Shown here in pieces: positions 9,175-18,614 of a stretch of 64,000 nucleotides of DNA (position 1 is its first letter; the number at the start of each line of letters is the position of its first letter). The stretch comes from Candidatus Sumerlaeaceae bacterium. GTDB taxonomy: Bacteria > Sumerlaeota > Sumerlaeia > Sumerlaeales > Sumerlaeaceae. The DNA lies in the NCBI GenBank assembly GCA_019695055.1, contig JAIBAT010000005.1:1-64000 (forward strand), read 5' to 3'. Position numbers and translations under genes: made by a program. The notes under the pieces were generated by a model. The model was given only the letters and a program-made list of their open reading frames with translations, was not told where the DNA came from and ran no database searches.

Positions 9175-10260
9175 ATGACATCAAGACTTTCGGCCCACCT
9201 CATCTCCCACAACCCCGCGCTATGGAATCGCCTGCGCTCTTTTTATGACGGAAGAAGCGTGATGATTACCGGTGGTCTTGGATTCATAGGCAGCAATCTC
9301 GCGATTGTGCTGGCCGAAATGAACGCGCGGATCATGCTGGTGGACTCCCTCATTCCCGAGTACGGTGGAAACCGATTCAACATTGAGCCGATTGCCGGAA
9401 AAGTGGAAGTTAACATCTCCGATGTTCGCGACCGGTCGAGCATGAACATGCTGGTACAGGGCCGCGACCTGATCTTCAATCTCGCAGGCACCCTGAGCCA
9501 CGTGGACAGCATGAAGGATCCGTTCACGGACCTGGAGATCAACTGCGTCAGCCAGCTCTCGATACTGGAGTCGTGTCGCAAGTACAACCCGGCCGTAAAG
9601 CTCGTCTTCGCGGGAACCCGCGGCCAATACGGACGGACAGGGAGTGACCCTGTCTCGGAAAAGCATTTGATGCGTCCCGTGGATGTCAATGGCATAAACA
9701 ATATTGCGGGGGAATCCTATCACCTGCTCTACAATGATGTTTATGGCATTAAGGCGTGCTCACTGCGGCTGACTAATACCTTTGGGCCGCGCCACCAGAT
9801 GAATCATCATCGCCAGGGGGTTCTGAACTGGTTCCTGAGGCAACTGATTGATGGAGACAAAATCAGGCTCTATGGCACGGGGGATCAGGTGCGTGATACC
9901 AACTACGTTTCCGACGTGGTGGAGGCCTTCCTGATTGCCATGGCGGATGACCGAACAGATGGTGAGGTTTACAATCTTGGGGGCGAGCCGATCTCACTAC
10001 GGCAGTTTGTTGAGATGGCGGTGGAAGTAAATGGCGGTGGGGACTATGAAATCGTGCCCTTCCCGGCGGATGCGAAGCAGATCGAGATCGGGGATTACCG
10101 CGCAGATTACTCGAAGTTCAACGAACTGACGGGTTGGAAGCCCGAGGTCAGTTTGAAGGAAGGAATAGCGAGAACTTTGGATTACTACCGCGAGTATCGC
10201 GAGTACTATTGGGGATCAAGACCCAGCGAACGCCCCCGGCGAATGCCAGTGGGGGCCTGA
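9175..10260 (+). CDS. NAD-dependent epimerase/dehydratase (extended SDR), atypical active site
   Basis: 361 residues. The Rossmann signature GGLGFIG is at 33-39 and the extended-SDR body is clear: FNLAGTLSHVDSM, LRLTNTFGPRHQ, VRDTNYVSDVVEAF and YNLGGEPISLRQF. Such enzymes act on NDP-sugars. At the place of the usual catalytic YxxxK the sequence reads VNGINNIAGESYH, so residues 172 and 176 are both Asn; Thr148 in AGTRGQYG occupies the Ser/Thr position. Either the chemistry differs or other residues serve. It lies between the GT2 gene and a DegT aminotransferase, 9 nt after the former, which suggests supply of a modified nucleotide sugar. Confidence 0.85.
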   Translation: MTSRLSAHLISHNPALWNRLRSFYDGRSVMITGGLGFIGSNLAIVLAEMNARIMLVDSLIPEYGGNRFNIEPIAGKVEVNISDVRDRSSMNMLVQGRDLIFNLAGTLSHVDSMKDPFTDLEINCVSQLSILESCRKYNPAVKLVFAGTRGQYGRTGSDPVSEKHLMRPVDVNGINNIAGESYHLLYNDVYGIKACSLRLTNTFGPRHQMNHHRQGVLNWFLRQLIDGDKIRLYGTGDQVRDTNYVSDVVEAFLIAMADDRTDGEVYNLGGEPISLRQFVEMAVEVNGGGDYEIVPFPADAKQIEIGDYRADYSKFNELTGWKPEVSLKEGIARTLDYYREYREYYWGSRPSERPRRMPVGA

Positions 10261-10273
10261 GCGATACCCGGAC

Positions 10274-11377
10274 ATGCGTGTTCCCTTCGGTGATTTGAAA
10301 CGGGAGTACCTTTCGCGGCGTGATGAGTACGATGCCGCCGTGCGGCGGGTTATGGAGAGTGGTTGGTTCGTGCTTGGGAGCGAGGGGGAAGCCTTTGAAC
10401 AGGAATTTGCTGCCTGGGTCGGCGCACCCTATTGCGTGGCCTGCAATTCGGGAACTGATGCCATTCATCTGGCGTTGATTGCCGGCGGCCTTTTCGAGGG
10501 AGAAAGGGTCGTTACCGCTGCAAACACCTGCGTTCCCACCGTTGCTGCGATTGGTGCGGCCCACGGAAGCATCGGCTTGTGCGATGTCCTGCAGGATTGT
10601 GCCCTCATGGATCCCGGGGCTCTTGACGAGGAGTTGACTGCCCGGCCGGCACGGGCTGTGGTACCTGTGCACCTTTATGGACAGGCGGCGGACCTTGAGG
10701 GGATTTACGCTGTAGCCGAGAAGCATGGGGCGTTTGTGGTGGAGGATGCCGCGCAGGGGCACGGCGCGCGGTATGACGGAAAGAGGATTGGCAGTCACGG
10801 CGGCACTGTGGCGTGGAGTTTCTACCCGTCGAAGAATCTTGGCGCTTTTGGTGACGGTGGCGCCGTAACCACGCACTCGGCTGAATTGGCGAATCGGCTT
10901 AGGATGCTTCGCAATTACGGCCAGGAGAAACGTTACTACCACTCCATTCCGGGCATCAACAGCCGTCTTGATGAGGTTCAAGCCGCCATTCTGAGGCTGA
11001 GGCTTCCACATTTGAAGACCGCCAATGGGCGCCGTCGGCATATTGCGCAGCGATATCGGGCGGAAATCAGGAATGAAGCAATTCGCTTCATTGGTGTTGC
11101 GGCAAGGTCTGTCGGGTGTGAGCACCTTTTTCCCGTGGTCTGCGAGGAGCGCGACCGATTGCAGGAACTGCTGGAAGAGCGCGGAGTGAACTGCCTCATT
11201 CACTATCCGGTGCCCATTCATCTTCAGAAAGCCTACTGTGGCCTCGGATATGAGCGTGGGACCATACCCAACGCAGAGAGATTTGCCTCAACGGAGTTGT
11301 CGTTTCCAATGTATCCTGAATTGACGGATGCGGAAGTGGACTATGTGATCGAGTCGGTGAATTCAGTCCGGCTTTGA
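10274..11377 (+). CDS. DegT/DnrJ/EryC1/StrS family sugar aminotransferase
   Basis: 367 residues, PLP-dependent fold type I. CNSGTDAIHLAL (about 57-68) binds the cofactor phosphate, VVEDAAQGHGA (155-165) carries the Asp that contacts the pyridine nitrogen, and Lys187 in FYPSKNLGAFGDGGA is the Schiff-base lysine. The enzyme transfers an amino group from glutamate to a keto sugar nucleotide. It follows the SDR gene by 13 nt and would use a keto sugar produced nearby. It is a homologue of the gene at 21381 but not a close copy. Confidence 0.92.
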   Translation: MRVPFGDLKREYLSRRDEYDAAVRRVMESGWFVLGSEGEAFEQEFAAWVGAPYCVACNSGTDAIHLALIAGGLFEGERVVTAANTCVPTVAAIGAAHGSIGLCDVLQDCALMDPGALDEELTARPARAVVPVHLYGQAADLEGIYAVAEKHGAFVVEDAAQGHGARYDGKRIGSHGGTVAWSFYPSKNLGAFGDGGAVTTHSAELANRLRMLRNYGQEKRYYHSIPGINSRLDEVQAAILRLRLPHLKTANGRRRHIAQRYRAEIRNEAIRFIGVAARSVGCEHLFPVVCEERDRLQELLEERGVNCLIHYPVPIHLQKAYCGLGYERGTIPNAERFASTELSFPMYPELTDAEVDYVIESVNSVRL

Positions 11378-11418
11378 TTCCCGTTGCAGTCAAGGAGAGC
11401 CGGTGTGATGGTGTCGGG

Positions 11419-12552
11419 ATGATTGCATTGACGCTGCGTGGGATGGCATGTGGGGCTGCTGCCGTCATGCTGCTTACCGCCTGTGCGGAACCGGACAGGG
11501 GCCTGGTCATAAGTGGGCGCGTTGAAGTGGACCATATTAACATTGGGTCAAAAGTCGGGGGACGCGTTGCGAGGGTGAATTTTGACGAGGGTGAATCCGC
11601 GAAAAGGGGCGATACTGTCGTGGCGCTTGAGGATGTGGAGCTTCGGGCCCAGATCGGTGAGGCCACTGCGACGCTCGCGCAGGCGCAGGCCAAGCTGGAC
11701 GAACTCATGGCAGGATCCCGCAAGGAGGATGTGGCCCGTGCTGAGGCGGTCGTTGCGGCTCGGGAGGCTGAGGTGCAAATGCGAAAGAAGGGTTTTCGCG
11801 ACGAGGAAATCAGACAGGCTGAGGCCCAACTGGCATCAGCCAAGAGTGACTTGGAATTGGCAAAGAAAGAGCTGGATAGCGCGGAGGAATTGCGCAAAAC
11901 AGGCACTGTGGAACAAAGGGACCTGGATCGAAAGCGGGCCATTTACAACGCGACAAGAGCCCAAATGCTGGTGGCGACTGAGCGGGAAGCCCTTTTCAAG
12001 AGCGGCTCACGCCCGGAAGAGATTTCAATGGCAGAGGCGCAATTACTGCAAGCCAAGGCGGATCTCGATCGGCTCAAGAATGGCGCCCGCCCCGAGGAGG
12101 TTGCCGCCCAGCGCGCCTCCGTCGAGGCCGCCCGGGCTAACATCGCCAGGCTTGAGACTCAGCTCAATGAAATGCTTATCCTTGCGCCGGCGGATGCACT
12201 CGTGGAAACGCTGGATTTAAAACCCGGCGACCTGGTCAAGGCGGGCCAGACCGTTGCAACCCTGAACCTGCGGAGCCAGCCTTGGGTAAGGTGCTATGTT
12301 CCCGAGAACAGGCTCGGGTGGGTCAAACCCGGCCTAAAAGTCGATGTTACGATGGATACATCCCCTGACAAGGTGTTCCACGGGATCATAAGGCGTATCA
12401 GTTCGGATGCAGAGTTCACACCCAGAAATGTCCAAACGAGTGAAAAGCGCGCCGAGCTCGTGTTCGAGACAAAAGTGGACGTGGTGGACGCGAAGGACGA
12501 ATTGCGGGCAGGAATGTATGCGGACGTGCATGTGCCCAGGCCGGCGGAATGA
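11419..12552 (+). CDS. HlyD-family membrane fusion protein, predicted lipoprotein
   Basis: 377 residues from ATG 11419, chosen because it gives a lipoprotein signal peptide ending LLTAC with Cys22; an upstream ATG at 11374 overlaps the previous stop but spoils the signal. The biotinyl-lipoyl half domain starts at about residue 35 (KVGGRVARVNFDEGESAKRGD in segments). It is followed by a long Ala/Glu-rich coiled coil of about 150 residues, the second half domain (APADALVETLDLKPGDLVKAGQ) and a beta-barrel (VRCYVPE). The family links an inner-membrane pump to the outer membrane. The next two genes encode the ATPase and permease, so this is a YbhGFS-like tripartite exporter. Confidence 0.88.
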   Translation: MIALTLRGMACGAAAVMLLTACAEPDRGLVISGRVEVDHINIGSKVGGRVARVNFDEGESAKRGDTVVALEDVELRAQIGEATATLAQAQAKLDELMAGSRKEDVARAEAVVAAREAEVQMRKKGFRDEEIRQAEAQLASAKSDLELAKKELDSAEELRKTGTVEQRDLDRKRAIYNATRAQMLVATEREALFKSGSRPEEISMAEAQLLQAKADLDRLKNGARPEEVAAQRASVEAARANIARLETQLNEMLILAPADALVETLDLKPGDLVKAGQTVATLNLRSQPWVRCYVPENRLGWVKPGLKVDVTMDTSPDKVFHGIIRRISSDAEFTPRNVQTSEKRAELVFETKVDVVDAKDELRAGMYADVHVPRPAE

Positions 12553-13517
12553 GCGGCACGCCGGAAAACGCAATTGTTGTCGAGGGCCTGACGCGGAGGT
12601 TTGGAGCTTTCACGGCCGTGGATTCAGTAAGTTTTGAAATAGGCCGTGGGGAAATCTTTGGATTTCTCGGACCCAATGGATCGGGCAAGAGCACAGTCAT
12701 TCGTATGCTTTGCGGGTTGCTGGCTCCGTCGGCTGGCCAGGCTTGGTTGGACGGGATAAATGTCGTCAAGAGTCCGGAGGCCATAAAGGAGCGAATCGGT
12801 TACACTTCGCAGAAGTTCAGCCTCTATGAGGACCTGACCGTGGACGAGAACATCCGTTTTTTCGGACGCATTTACGGCCTGTCGGGGGCGCAACTTAATT
12901 CGCGCCGAGACGCTGTCATGGGGATGGTGGGAATAGAACCTTACTCATCGCGTTTGGCGGGTCGGCTTTCTGGTGGATGGAAGCAGCGCCTTGCTGTGGC
13001 GTGTGCCCTGCTTCACGAACCGAAAATAGTATTCCTGGATGAGCCGACGGCAGGCATTGATCCGGTGGCTCGTCGAGATCTGTGGGATTTGCTGTTTCGC
13101 ATGTCCAGCGCCGGCACGACGCTCTTTGTGACGACGCACTACATGGACGAGGCGGAGCGTTGTACTCATGTCGGCTATATCCACATGTCGCGGCTGATTG
13201 TTTGCGGCTACCCCCACGAGCTCAAGGAAATGCCCGAGGTCACGCCCAATGGCCACAGGCGACTTGAGATTGTTTGCGAGGAGTCGCGGCGGGCCCTCGA
13301 GTTTTTGCGCACTGTTCCGGGCGTTGCAGACGCAACGTTATTTGGCCAAAGCATTCACTGCCTTCTGCTGGACAGCCTAACAGACGAGGAGGTCGTATCC
13401 GAGCTGAAATCGCGCGACTTCGGATTTCAGGAAATGCGCGAAATAGCCCCATCTCTCGAAGACGTATTCGTAATGCTGACCCGCAAGCGGGCCATGCCCG
13501 AACCAGTGAAAGGTTAG
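12549..13517 (+). CDS. ABC exporter ATP-binding protein (YbhF/CcmA type)
   Basis: 322 residues; the ATG overlaps the stop of the membrane fusion gene by 4 nt, indicating coupled translation. Walker A GPNGSGKST is at 41-49, the signature is RLSGGWKQRL, and Walker B is IVFLDEPTAGIDP, followed by the switch His in VTTHYMDEAERC. The C-terminal 90 residues after the ATPase core resemble the extension of drug/lipid exporters (DUF4162-like). There is a single nucleotide-binding domain, so it should act as a homodimer with the next gene product. Confidence 0.95.
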   Translation: MSGTPENAIVVEGLTRRFGAFTAVDSVSFEIGRGEIFGFLGPNGSGKSTVIRMLCGLLAPSAGQAWLDGINVVKSPEAIKERIGYTSQKFSLYEDLTVDENIRFFGRIYGLSGAQLNSRRDAVMGMVGIEPYSSRLAGRLSGGWKQRLAVACALLHEPKIVFLDEPTAGIDPVARRDLWDLLFRMSSAGTTLFVTTHYMDEAERCTHVGYIHMSRLIVCGYPHELKEMPEVTPNGHRRLEIVCEESRRALEFLRTVPGVADATLFGQSIHCLLLDSLTDEEVVSELKSRDFGFQEMREIAPSLEDVFVMLTRKRAMPEPVKG

Positions 13518-13520
13518 CGC

Positions 13521-14624
13521 ATGTTCCGCGGATTGCTCGCCATTATCTACAAGGAGATCCTCCAGGTACGCCGCGACCCCAGCACGCGGTTTGTCTTTAT
13601 TATTCCGGTGATCCAGACCATCATCTTCGGTTTCGCCATCGACATGGATATCCAGCACATTCCCACGATCGTTTGCGATTATGACCAGAGCCGTGAAAGC
13701 CGCCGGATGATTGAGAAGTTTCACAATACAACCTCATTCGACATTGTTGGCCAGGTGGGTAGCGAGGCTGATATCCGCAGGGAAATTGTGGCGGGGCATG
13801 CAAAGGTGGGGATCATTATTCCCTCAGACTACAGCTCCCATCTGCTTAGCGGGGATGGGGCCACCGTCCAGGTTCTGGTGGATGGCTCGGACAGCACGGT
13901 GGCCTCGAACGCGGTGCAAACGTCGCGGGGCGTGGGACAAATTGAATCCATGGTCCGTGCGGGCCTTGATTTGGGGAGGCCACGCGTGGATGTCCGCCCC
14001 CGGGTTCTCTTCAATCCAGATTTGGATAGTTCACACTTCTATGTCCCGGGGGTTATCGGAATCATTCTCCAGGTGGTGACTGTGCTGCTCACGGCATTCT
14101 CCATTGTCAGGGAACGTGAACGTGGAACGCTGGAGCAACTGGTCGTGACACCGGTTTCCAAGTGGGCGCTGGTAATTGGCAAGCTCATTCCCTATGCTAT
14201 CATTGGAATGCTTCAGACGGTATTCGTCCTGTTCCTCATGCGTTTCCTATTTGGAGTTCCCGTGGAAGGGGACAGGTTTCTCCTGCTCGCACTTTCTGCG
14301 CTGTTCCTGCTTCCGGCGCTCAGCATGGGAATCTTGATTTCCACAGTGGCCGTAAATCAGGCACAAGCCATGCAGATGGGAATGCTCATCATGTTGCCGT
14401 CTGTGCTATTGTCTGGATTTGCCTTCCCGCGGGAAACAATGCCATTCCCGATCTACGTCCTAAGTTTTGGGATTCCTGTGACCTACTATGTGCAGATTTT
14501 ACGCGGGATCATCCTCCGTGGGGCTGGATTTTGGGCGCTTTGGCCCCAGACGCTGGCACTGGCCGGGTTTGCCCTGGTGCTTGTTGTGGCCAGTTCCCTG
14601 CGGTTCCAGAAGCGCATATCGTAA
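13521..14624 (+). CDS. ABC-2 type permease (YbhR/YbhS-like)
   Basis: 367 residues. One N-terminal helix (FIIPVIQTIIFGFAI) is followed by a periplasmic domain of about 140 residues and five C-terminal helices, the topology of the ABC2_membrane_3 group. The segment RERERGTLEQLVVTPVS is the typical coupling-helix motif. It follows the ATPase gene by 3 nt, with GAAAGG as ribosome-binding site. Only one permease gene is present, whereas E. coli YbhSR has two, so a homodimer is likely. Substrate unknown. Confidence 0.93.
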   Translation: MFRGLLAIIYKEILQVRRDPSTRFVFIIPVIQTIIFGFAIDMDIQHIPTIVCDYDQSRESRRMIEKFHNTTSFDIVGQVGSEADIRREIVAGHAKVGIIIPSDYSSHLLSGDGATVQVLVDGSDSTVASNAVQTSRGVGQIESMVRAGLDLGRPRVDVRPRVLFNPDLDSSHFYVPGVIGIILQVVTVLLTAFSIVRERERGTLEQLVVTPVSKWALVIGKLIPYAIIGMLQTVFVLFLMRFLFGVPVEGDRFLLLALSALFLLPALSMGILISTVAVNQAQAMQMGMLIMLPSVLLSGFAFPRETMPFPIYVLSFGIPVTYYVQILRGIILRGAGFWALWPQTLALAGFALVLVVASSLRFQKRIS

Positions 14625-14724
14625 GGGTTCTCCTCTGCATACGTTTGACAGTGACTCGGTCGGGCTCTCAGTATGACATCGTATTATTCTTCGCTGATAA
14701 GTTAAGGACACGAAAGGACCGTGT

Positions 14725-15261
14725 ATGCCCACACTTCATGCCACCATAGAAATCATTATCAGAACGGTTATTATCTACGCCTTTCTTCTGGTTGGTGTAC
14801 GACTGTCTGGAAAACGCGAAATTGGCCAGCTCATGCCCTTTGATTTTGTCTTGTTGCTGGTTCTCAGCAATTCGGTTCAGAATGCCATGGTGGGTCAGGA
14901 CAGCTCGGTAGCTGGCGGCCTGACGGCCGCGGCTACATTGCTGGTGCTGACAGCGGTGCTCAATTATCTCGGCCGTCACAATCCACGAATACGGAGACTC
15001 CTGATTGGTGCACCGACGACAATCATTGCCCATGGACACCTAATGGCACGGAATGTTGAACGCGAGCATTTGACACAGGACGATCTGGCTCAGGTCCTAC
15101 GGGAGCATGAGGTGTCCGATATGAGCGAAGTGGAACTCGCCACACTGGAGGTCGATGGCAACCTAAGTGTCATTCGGCGCCAGCAAGTCGACACGCCAGG
15201 CGATGGCGTGCGCTTTGTGAAGACTCGCCGCCGACTGCGGCGCCAGCGGGTTTCACAGTAG
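14725..15261 (+). CDS. DUF421 membrane protein (YetF-like)
   Basis: 178 residues with AAAGGA 8 nt before the ATG. Three hydrophobic helices (IIIRTVIIYAFLLVGVRL, LMPFDFVLLLVLSNSVQNAMV, and LTAAATLLVLTAVLNYL) are followed by a soluble DUF421 domain with the family motif LSGKREIGQLMPFDFV and the segment DDLAQVLREHEVSDMSEVEL in parts. The C-terminus is basic. Function of the family is not established; Bacillus relatives are linked to spore or cell-surface properties. Confidence 0.88.
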   Translation: MPTLHATIEIIIRTVIIYAFLLVGVRLSGKREIGQLMPFDFVLLLVLSNSVQNAMVGQDSSVAGGLTAAATLLVLTAVLNYLGRHNPRIRRLLIGAPTTIIAHGHLMARNVEREHLTQDDLAQVLREHEVSDMSEVELATLEVDGNLSVIRRQQVDTPGDGVRFVKTRRRLRRQRVSQ

Positions 15262-15358
15262 CCGAATGTCGAATAGTCTTGGCTCGACATCTTGGGCCGA
15301 ATGTCATTACATCAGATCCGGCCGGATTTACGGCCCAATTCAACTAGGGAAAACTGAG

Positions 15359-17107
15359 ATGGTTAAGCGAATAGCGGTAGTGATGGTTTTGGCTTCGACA
15401 CTGTTTTGCGAGGCATGGGCTGCGGTGAACGGTGGGGCCGAGGCTAACAGGGGACCTGTTGCTCCTGAACTTTCCAAGGCGATTTTGGATCACAAGCGTC
15501 CAAAACTGGCAGTTCTGCTGGTCTTCGACCAGTTGACAGCAGAGTACCTCACACGGTTTTCCGACCAGTTTCTTCCTGCGGAAGGTTCCGATGGCAAAAA
15601 GGGCGGTTTTCGTTGGTTGCAGGAAAAGGGCGCCTATTATGCAGATGCCCATTATACGCACGTGCCAACCTTCACCGGACCCGGCCATGCCACTATCATG
15701 TCGGGGGCGAATCTTGCCGATTCTGGAATCATTGCCAACGATTGGGTGACAAGTGCTGGCCTTAACGTCAACTGCGTGGGCGACCCGAACGCCCGGGTGG
15801 TTGGCGCGCCCATTTCCAGGAAGCTGTCCTCGGCATCACCGGTGAATCTGCAGGTTTCGACTGTGGGCGACGAGCTCCGACTATCCAATAATGGCCAGTC
15901 AAAAGTGATTGGCATCGCCATAAAGGACCGTGGTGCGATTCTGCCGAGCGGCCGCAATTCGAATGCTACTGTCTGGTTTGATTCGGGGGTTGGCAAATGG
16001 ATTACGAGCAGCTACTACGGCGAAGCACTCCCTGGCTTTGCCGAACGCGCAAATCGGGAGAAACTGGCTGACCGCTGGGTGGGGGAGAAGTGGGACTACT
16101 TGCTTCCCAAGGAAAACTATAACCGAAGCCATGCAGAGGGAGCGGCCAAGGGCGAAACCGATGCGAGGGGACTTGGCACCACCTTCCCCAAAATCATCGC
16201 GCCGGATGGAGTGGCCGACAAGGAGTATTATGAACGCCTGATTTTTACGCCATACGGCAACGCACTGACCTTTGAAACTGCAAAGTTGGCCGTCGAGATG
16301 GAGAAGCTTGGACAGAGCGGGCAGACAGATCTGCTGACCGTCAGTTGTTCCAGTCCGGATCTTGCAGGCCATTCTTATGGCCCGCAGAGCCCCGAAATGC
16401 AAGACATGGTCCTGCGCACCGATCGACAGATTTCGGACTTTCTCAACTTTCTCGATAAAGCTTTGCCTGGTGGTCTTGCTGATACTTATGTGATCCTGAC
16501 TTCAGATCACGCCGTGGCCCCCATGCCGGATTGGGCTGCGGATTTTGGTAAACTCGACGGTTCTCGAATACTTTATTCCCGGTTAACGAGTGAGGCAAAG
16601 GCGGCCCTCGCCGAGAGATTCCCCGACAAGACCTCGGAAACCCTCGTCACGAAATTTGGTGAGCCTTACCTTTACCTGCATCTTGCGCGACTCGCGGATA
16701 GCGGCATTGACCGGCGTGCAGCCCAGGAGGCAATCGCGGATCGTCTCAGGCGGATTCCGGGAGTTTACACAACCTACACGCGTTATGACATTGAGCACGG
16801 CCTGTTGCCCAAGACCTCGGCATCAGATGCAATTTACAACGGTTTCCACCCGGAGAGGAGCGGTGAAGTTTTGGTTCTCTGCGAGCCCTTCAAGTATGCT
16901 TCCTCGAGCTCGAACGGCACCACCCACGGCTCGCGATTCAATTACGACACCCACGTCCCGATTCTTTTCTGCGGCAACGGCATCAAACCCGGAACCTACG
17001 CGGGCAAGGTGGACGTGCGCGATATTGCACCGACTCTAAGTTTCCTATTGGGAATCAAGGCGCCCAGCGGGTCGACCGGGCGGGTTCTGGATGAAATGTT
17101 AAGATAG
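15359..17107 (+). CDS. Alkaline phosphatase superfamily protein, PafA-like, secreted
   Basis: 582 residues from ATG 15359, chosen because it begins a signal peptide (MVKRIAVVMVLASTLFCEAWA, in segments). Metal and nucleophile sites follow the PafA pattern: LLVFDQLTAEYL with the first Asp, then HYTHVPTFTGPGHATIMSG with Thr106 as probable nucleophile. SSPDLAGHSYGP and LTSDHAVAPMP give further Asp/His ligands, and DTHVPILFCGNGIKPG gives the final His. Relatives are periplasmic, Ca- or Zn-dependent phosphomonoesterases of broad specificity that work without repression by phosphate. It stands alone, convergent with the leftward gene ending at 17136. Confidence 0.87.
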   Translation: MVKRIAVVMVLASTLFCEAWAAVNGGAEANRGPVAPELSKAILDHKRPKLAVLLVFDQLTAEYLTRFSDQFLPAEGSDGKKGGFRWLQEKGAYYADAHYTHVPTFTGPGHATIMSGANLADSGIIANDWVTSAGLNVNCVGDPNARVVGAPISRKLSSASPVNLQVSTVGDELRLSNNGQSKVIGIAIKDRGAILPSGRNSNATVWFDSGVGKWITSSYYGEALPGFAERANREKLADRWVGEKWDYLLPKENYNRSHAEGAAKGETDARGLGTTFPKIIAPDGVADKEYYERLIFTPYGNALTFETAKLAVEMEKLGQSGQTDLLTVSCSSPDLAGHSYGPQSPEMQDMVLRTDRQISDFLNFLDKALPGGLADTYVILTSDHAVAPMPDWAADFGKLDGSRILYSRLTSEAKAALAERFPDKTSETLVTKFGEPYLYLHLARLADSGIDRRAAQEAIADRLRRIPGVYTTYTRYDIEHGLLPKTSASDAIYNGFHPERSGEVLVLCEPFKYASSSSNGTTHGSRFNYDTHVPILFCGNGIKPGTYAGKVDVRDIAPTLSFLLGIKAPSGSTGRVLDEMLR

Positions 17108-17135
17108 AAGCAGCGCCATGAGGCGGTCGGTGCCC

Positions 17136-18608
17136 CTATGGCTTTGGACGTAGAAGAACTGCCCGGGCATCGCCAAATACCAATCGGCGTTCCACGATGA
17201 ATTGGCTTGGAGGATCCTTAAGGACAGGGTCCAGGGCGTCGCGCTTGTTGTTGTAAATCAGGAACCAAATCGGTTCGGCCCCCCTATAGGATTCCAGTTC
17301 CTCTTCGGCTTCCATGGGAAACATTCCCAGAAAGTTCATCATGGTCTGGGGAAGGCGGCCACGGTACTCGTAGTTGAGCACATGCACATGACCCGCCACG
17401 GCTGACGGCACCCCATTTGCGGCAATTTCCCGGGCCATCTGCTTTGGCCCGTCACCCGGCCACCGCCACCACGCAATATCGTTGGGAAACATGAAAAGAA
17501 CGACGACCACCAATGGCAGGTGCGGTGCCTTGCGGAAAGCGGGGCGTTGGCGCAGATGGGTAACCCCCATGGCCATTAGTGAAATCAAGCCACCGAGGGC
17601 AGGCGTATAGTAGCGATCATGCGAAGCCATGGAAGAGCCGGTAATGGCGGCCCCAATCCCAATGCAGGCGCTGGGAACAAAAGCCCAGCACGACGCAAAC
17701 ATGAAAATTGGAAACTCTGGGGCCACGTCGCTCACCGACGTTTTACGACCGCCAAAGGATTTTTGCGCCGCCAGGACAAGCACCGCAAATAAGATCAACC
17801 CAAGGTACAGGTACCAATCCTTTGCCCAGGGTGTGTGATCCCCAAACACCATGGATCCAAATCCGTTCATTGCCCGAAAGGGATTAAAGGATAAAGCAGA
17901 AAATGTCTTCTGATATTTCTCCTGGGTTTTGGCCAGGAGGAGCAATGGGATGGCCAAAATGGGAAGGGGGAGAAGAATTGCCAGGATCGCCGGCATCGCG
18001 GATTTCGGGTGCCGTCGCCACGAAAGGACCGCTGCAAAGGCAAATGCCAGTGTTGTCATTCCATAAGATGCGTGGAATAGTAATCCGGCAATATTCGCCG
18101 CACAAAATGCTGCCAGCCATGAGCGCCGCGCGGTCGACCACCAACGTTCGAAGGCGATTGCGGCCAGCATACTGAAAAACAACGTACCTGCATAGGGACG
18201 CGCCGTCTGGGCAACCCAGATGGTCAATTGATGAAAAATGAATAACAGTCCTGCAGCGCCGGCGGCATATGCTCCCGCCGTATTTCGAAGAAAGTGATAC
18301 AGGATGGCAAGGGAACCAAGCGTAAGTAAAAGGGAGGGCAGGCGCATGACGACTTCAAGGTCGCCAAAAGCCCTTACCCACCATGTTTCCAGTGCAAAAT
18401 AGGTGGGGAAGTGCCCCGCTTGGAGCCGGTTCTGGACAAGTTCCCCGAGGGTCAACCTGGTGCGGAACCAGGTGTTGTACTCATCCACATGGAAGCCGCG
18501 CCAAAGATTTATGGAGAAGCCAGTGAGCGCGATTGCAAGCAGGGCGAATAGTATTCGGCGCGCAGTATCCGGTTTCGAATTAGCGCTTTCGCTGCGGGGC
18601 TCCTGCAT
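17136..18608 (-). CDS. GT39-like membrane glycosyltransferase, VDE/GHFPxYF subgroup
   Basis: 490 residues, about ten transmembrane helices. The first loop has FHVDEYNTWFR and, a little later, RLQAGHFPTYFALETWW; the same VDE plus GHFP.YF pair occurs in the products at 19654 and 25243, so the three are paralogues. The acidic VDE is the probable metal/catalytic site of GT39/ArnT-like enzymes, and the donor would be a polyprenyl-phosphate sugar. The C-terminal 100 residues are soluble and predicted outside. It lies 6 nt after the HAD gene in the same leftward operon. Confidence 0.75.
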   Translation of the reverse strand: MQEPRSESANSKPDTARRILFALLAIALTGFSINLWRGFHVDEYNTWFRTRLTLGELVQNRLQAGHFPTYFALETWWVRAFGDLEVVMRLPSLLLTLGSLAILYHFLRNTAGAYAAGAAGLLFIFHQLTIWVAQTARPYAGTLFFSMLAAIAFERWWSTARRSWLAAFCAANIAGLLFHASYGMTTLAFAFAAVLSWRRHPKSAMPAILAILLPLPILAIPLLLLAKTQEKYQKTFSALSFNPFRAMNGFGSMVFGDHTPWAKDWYLYLGLILFAVLVLAAQKSFGGRKTSVSDVAPEFPIFMFASCWAFVPSACIGIGAAITGSSMASHDRYYTPALGGLISLMAMGVTHLRQRPAFRKAPHLPLVVVVLFMFPNDIAWWRWPGDGPKQMAREIAANGVPSAVAGHVHVLNYEYRGRLPQTMMNFLGMFPMEAEEELESYRGAEPIWFLIYNNKRDALDPVLKDPPSQFIVERRLVFGDARAVLLRPKP

Positions 18609-18614
18609 GGTTTC

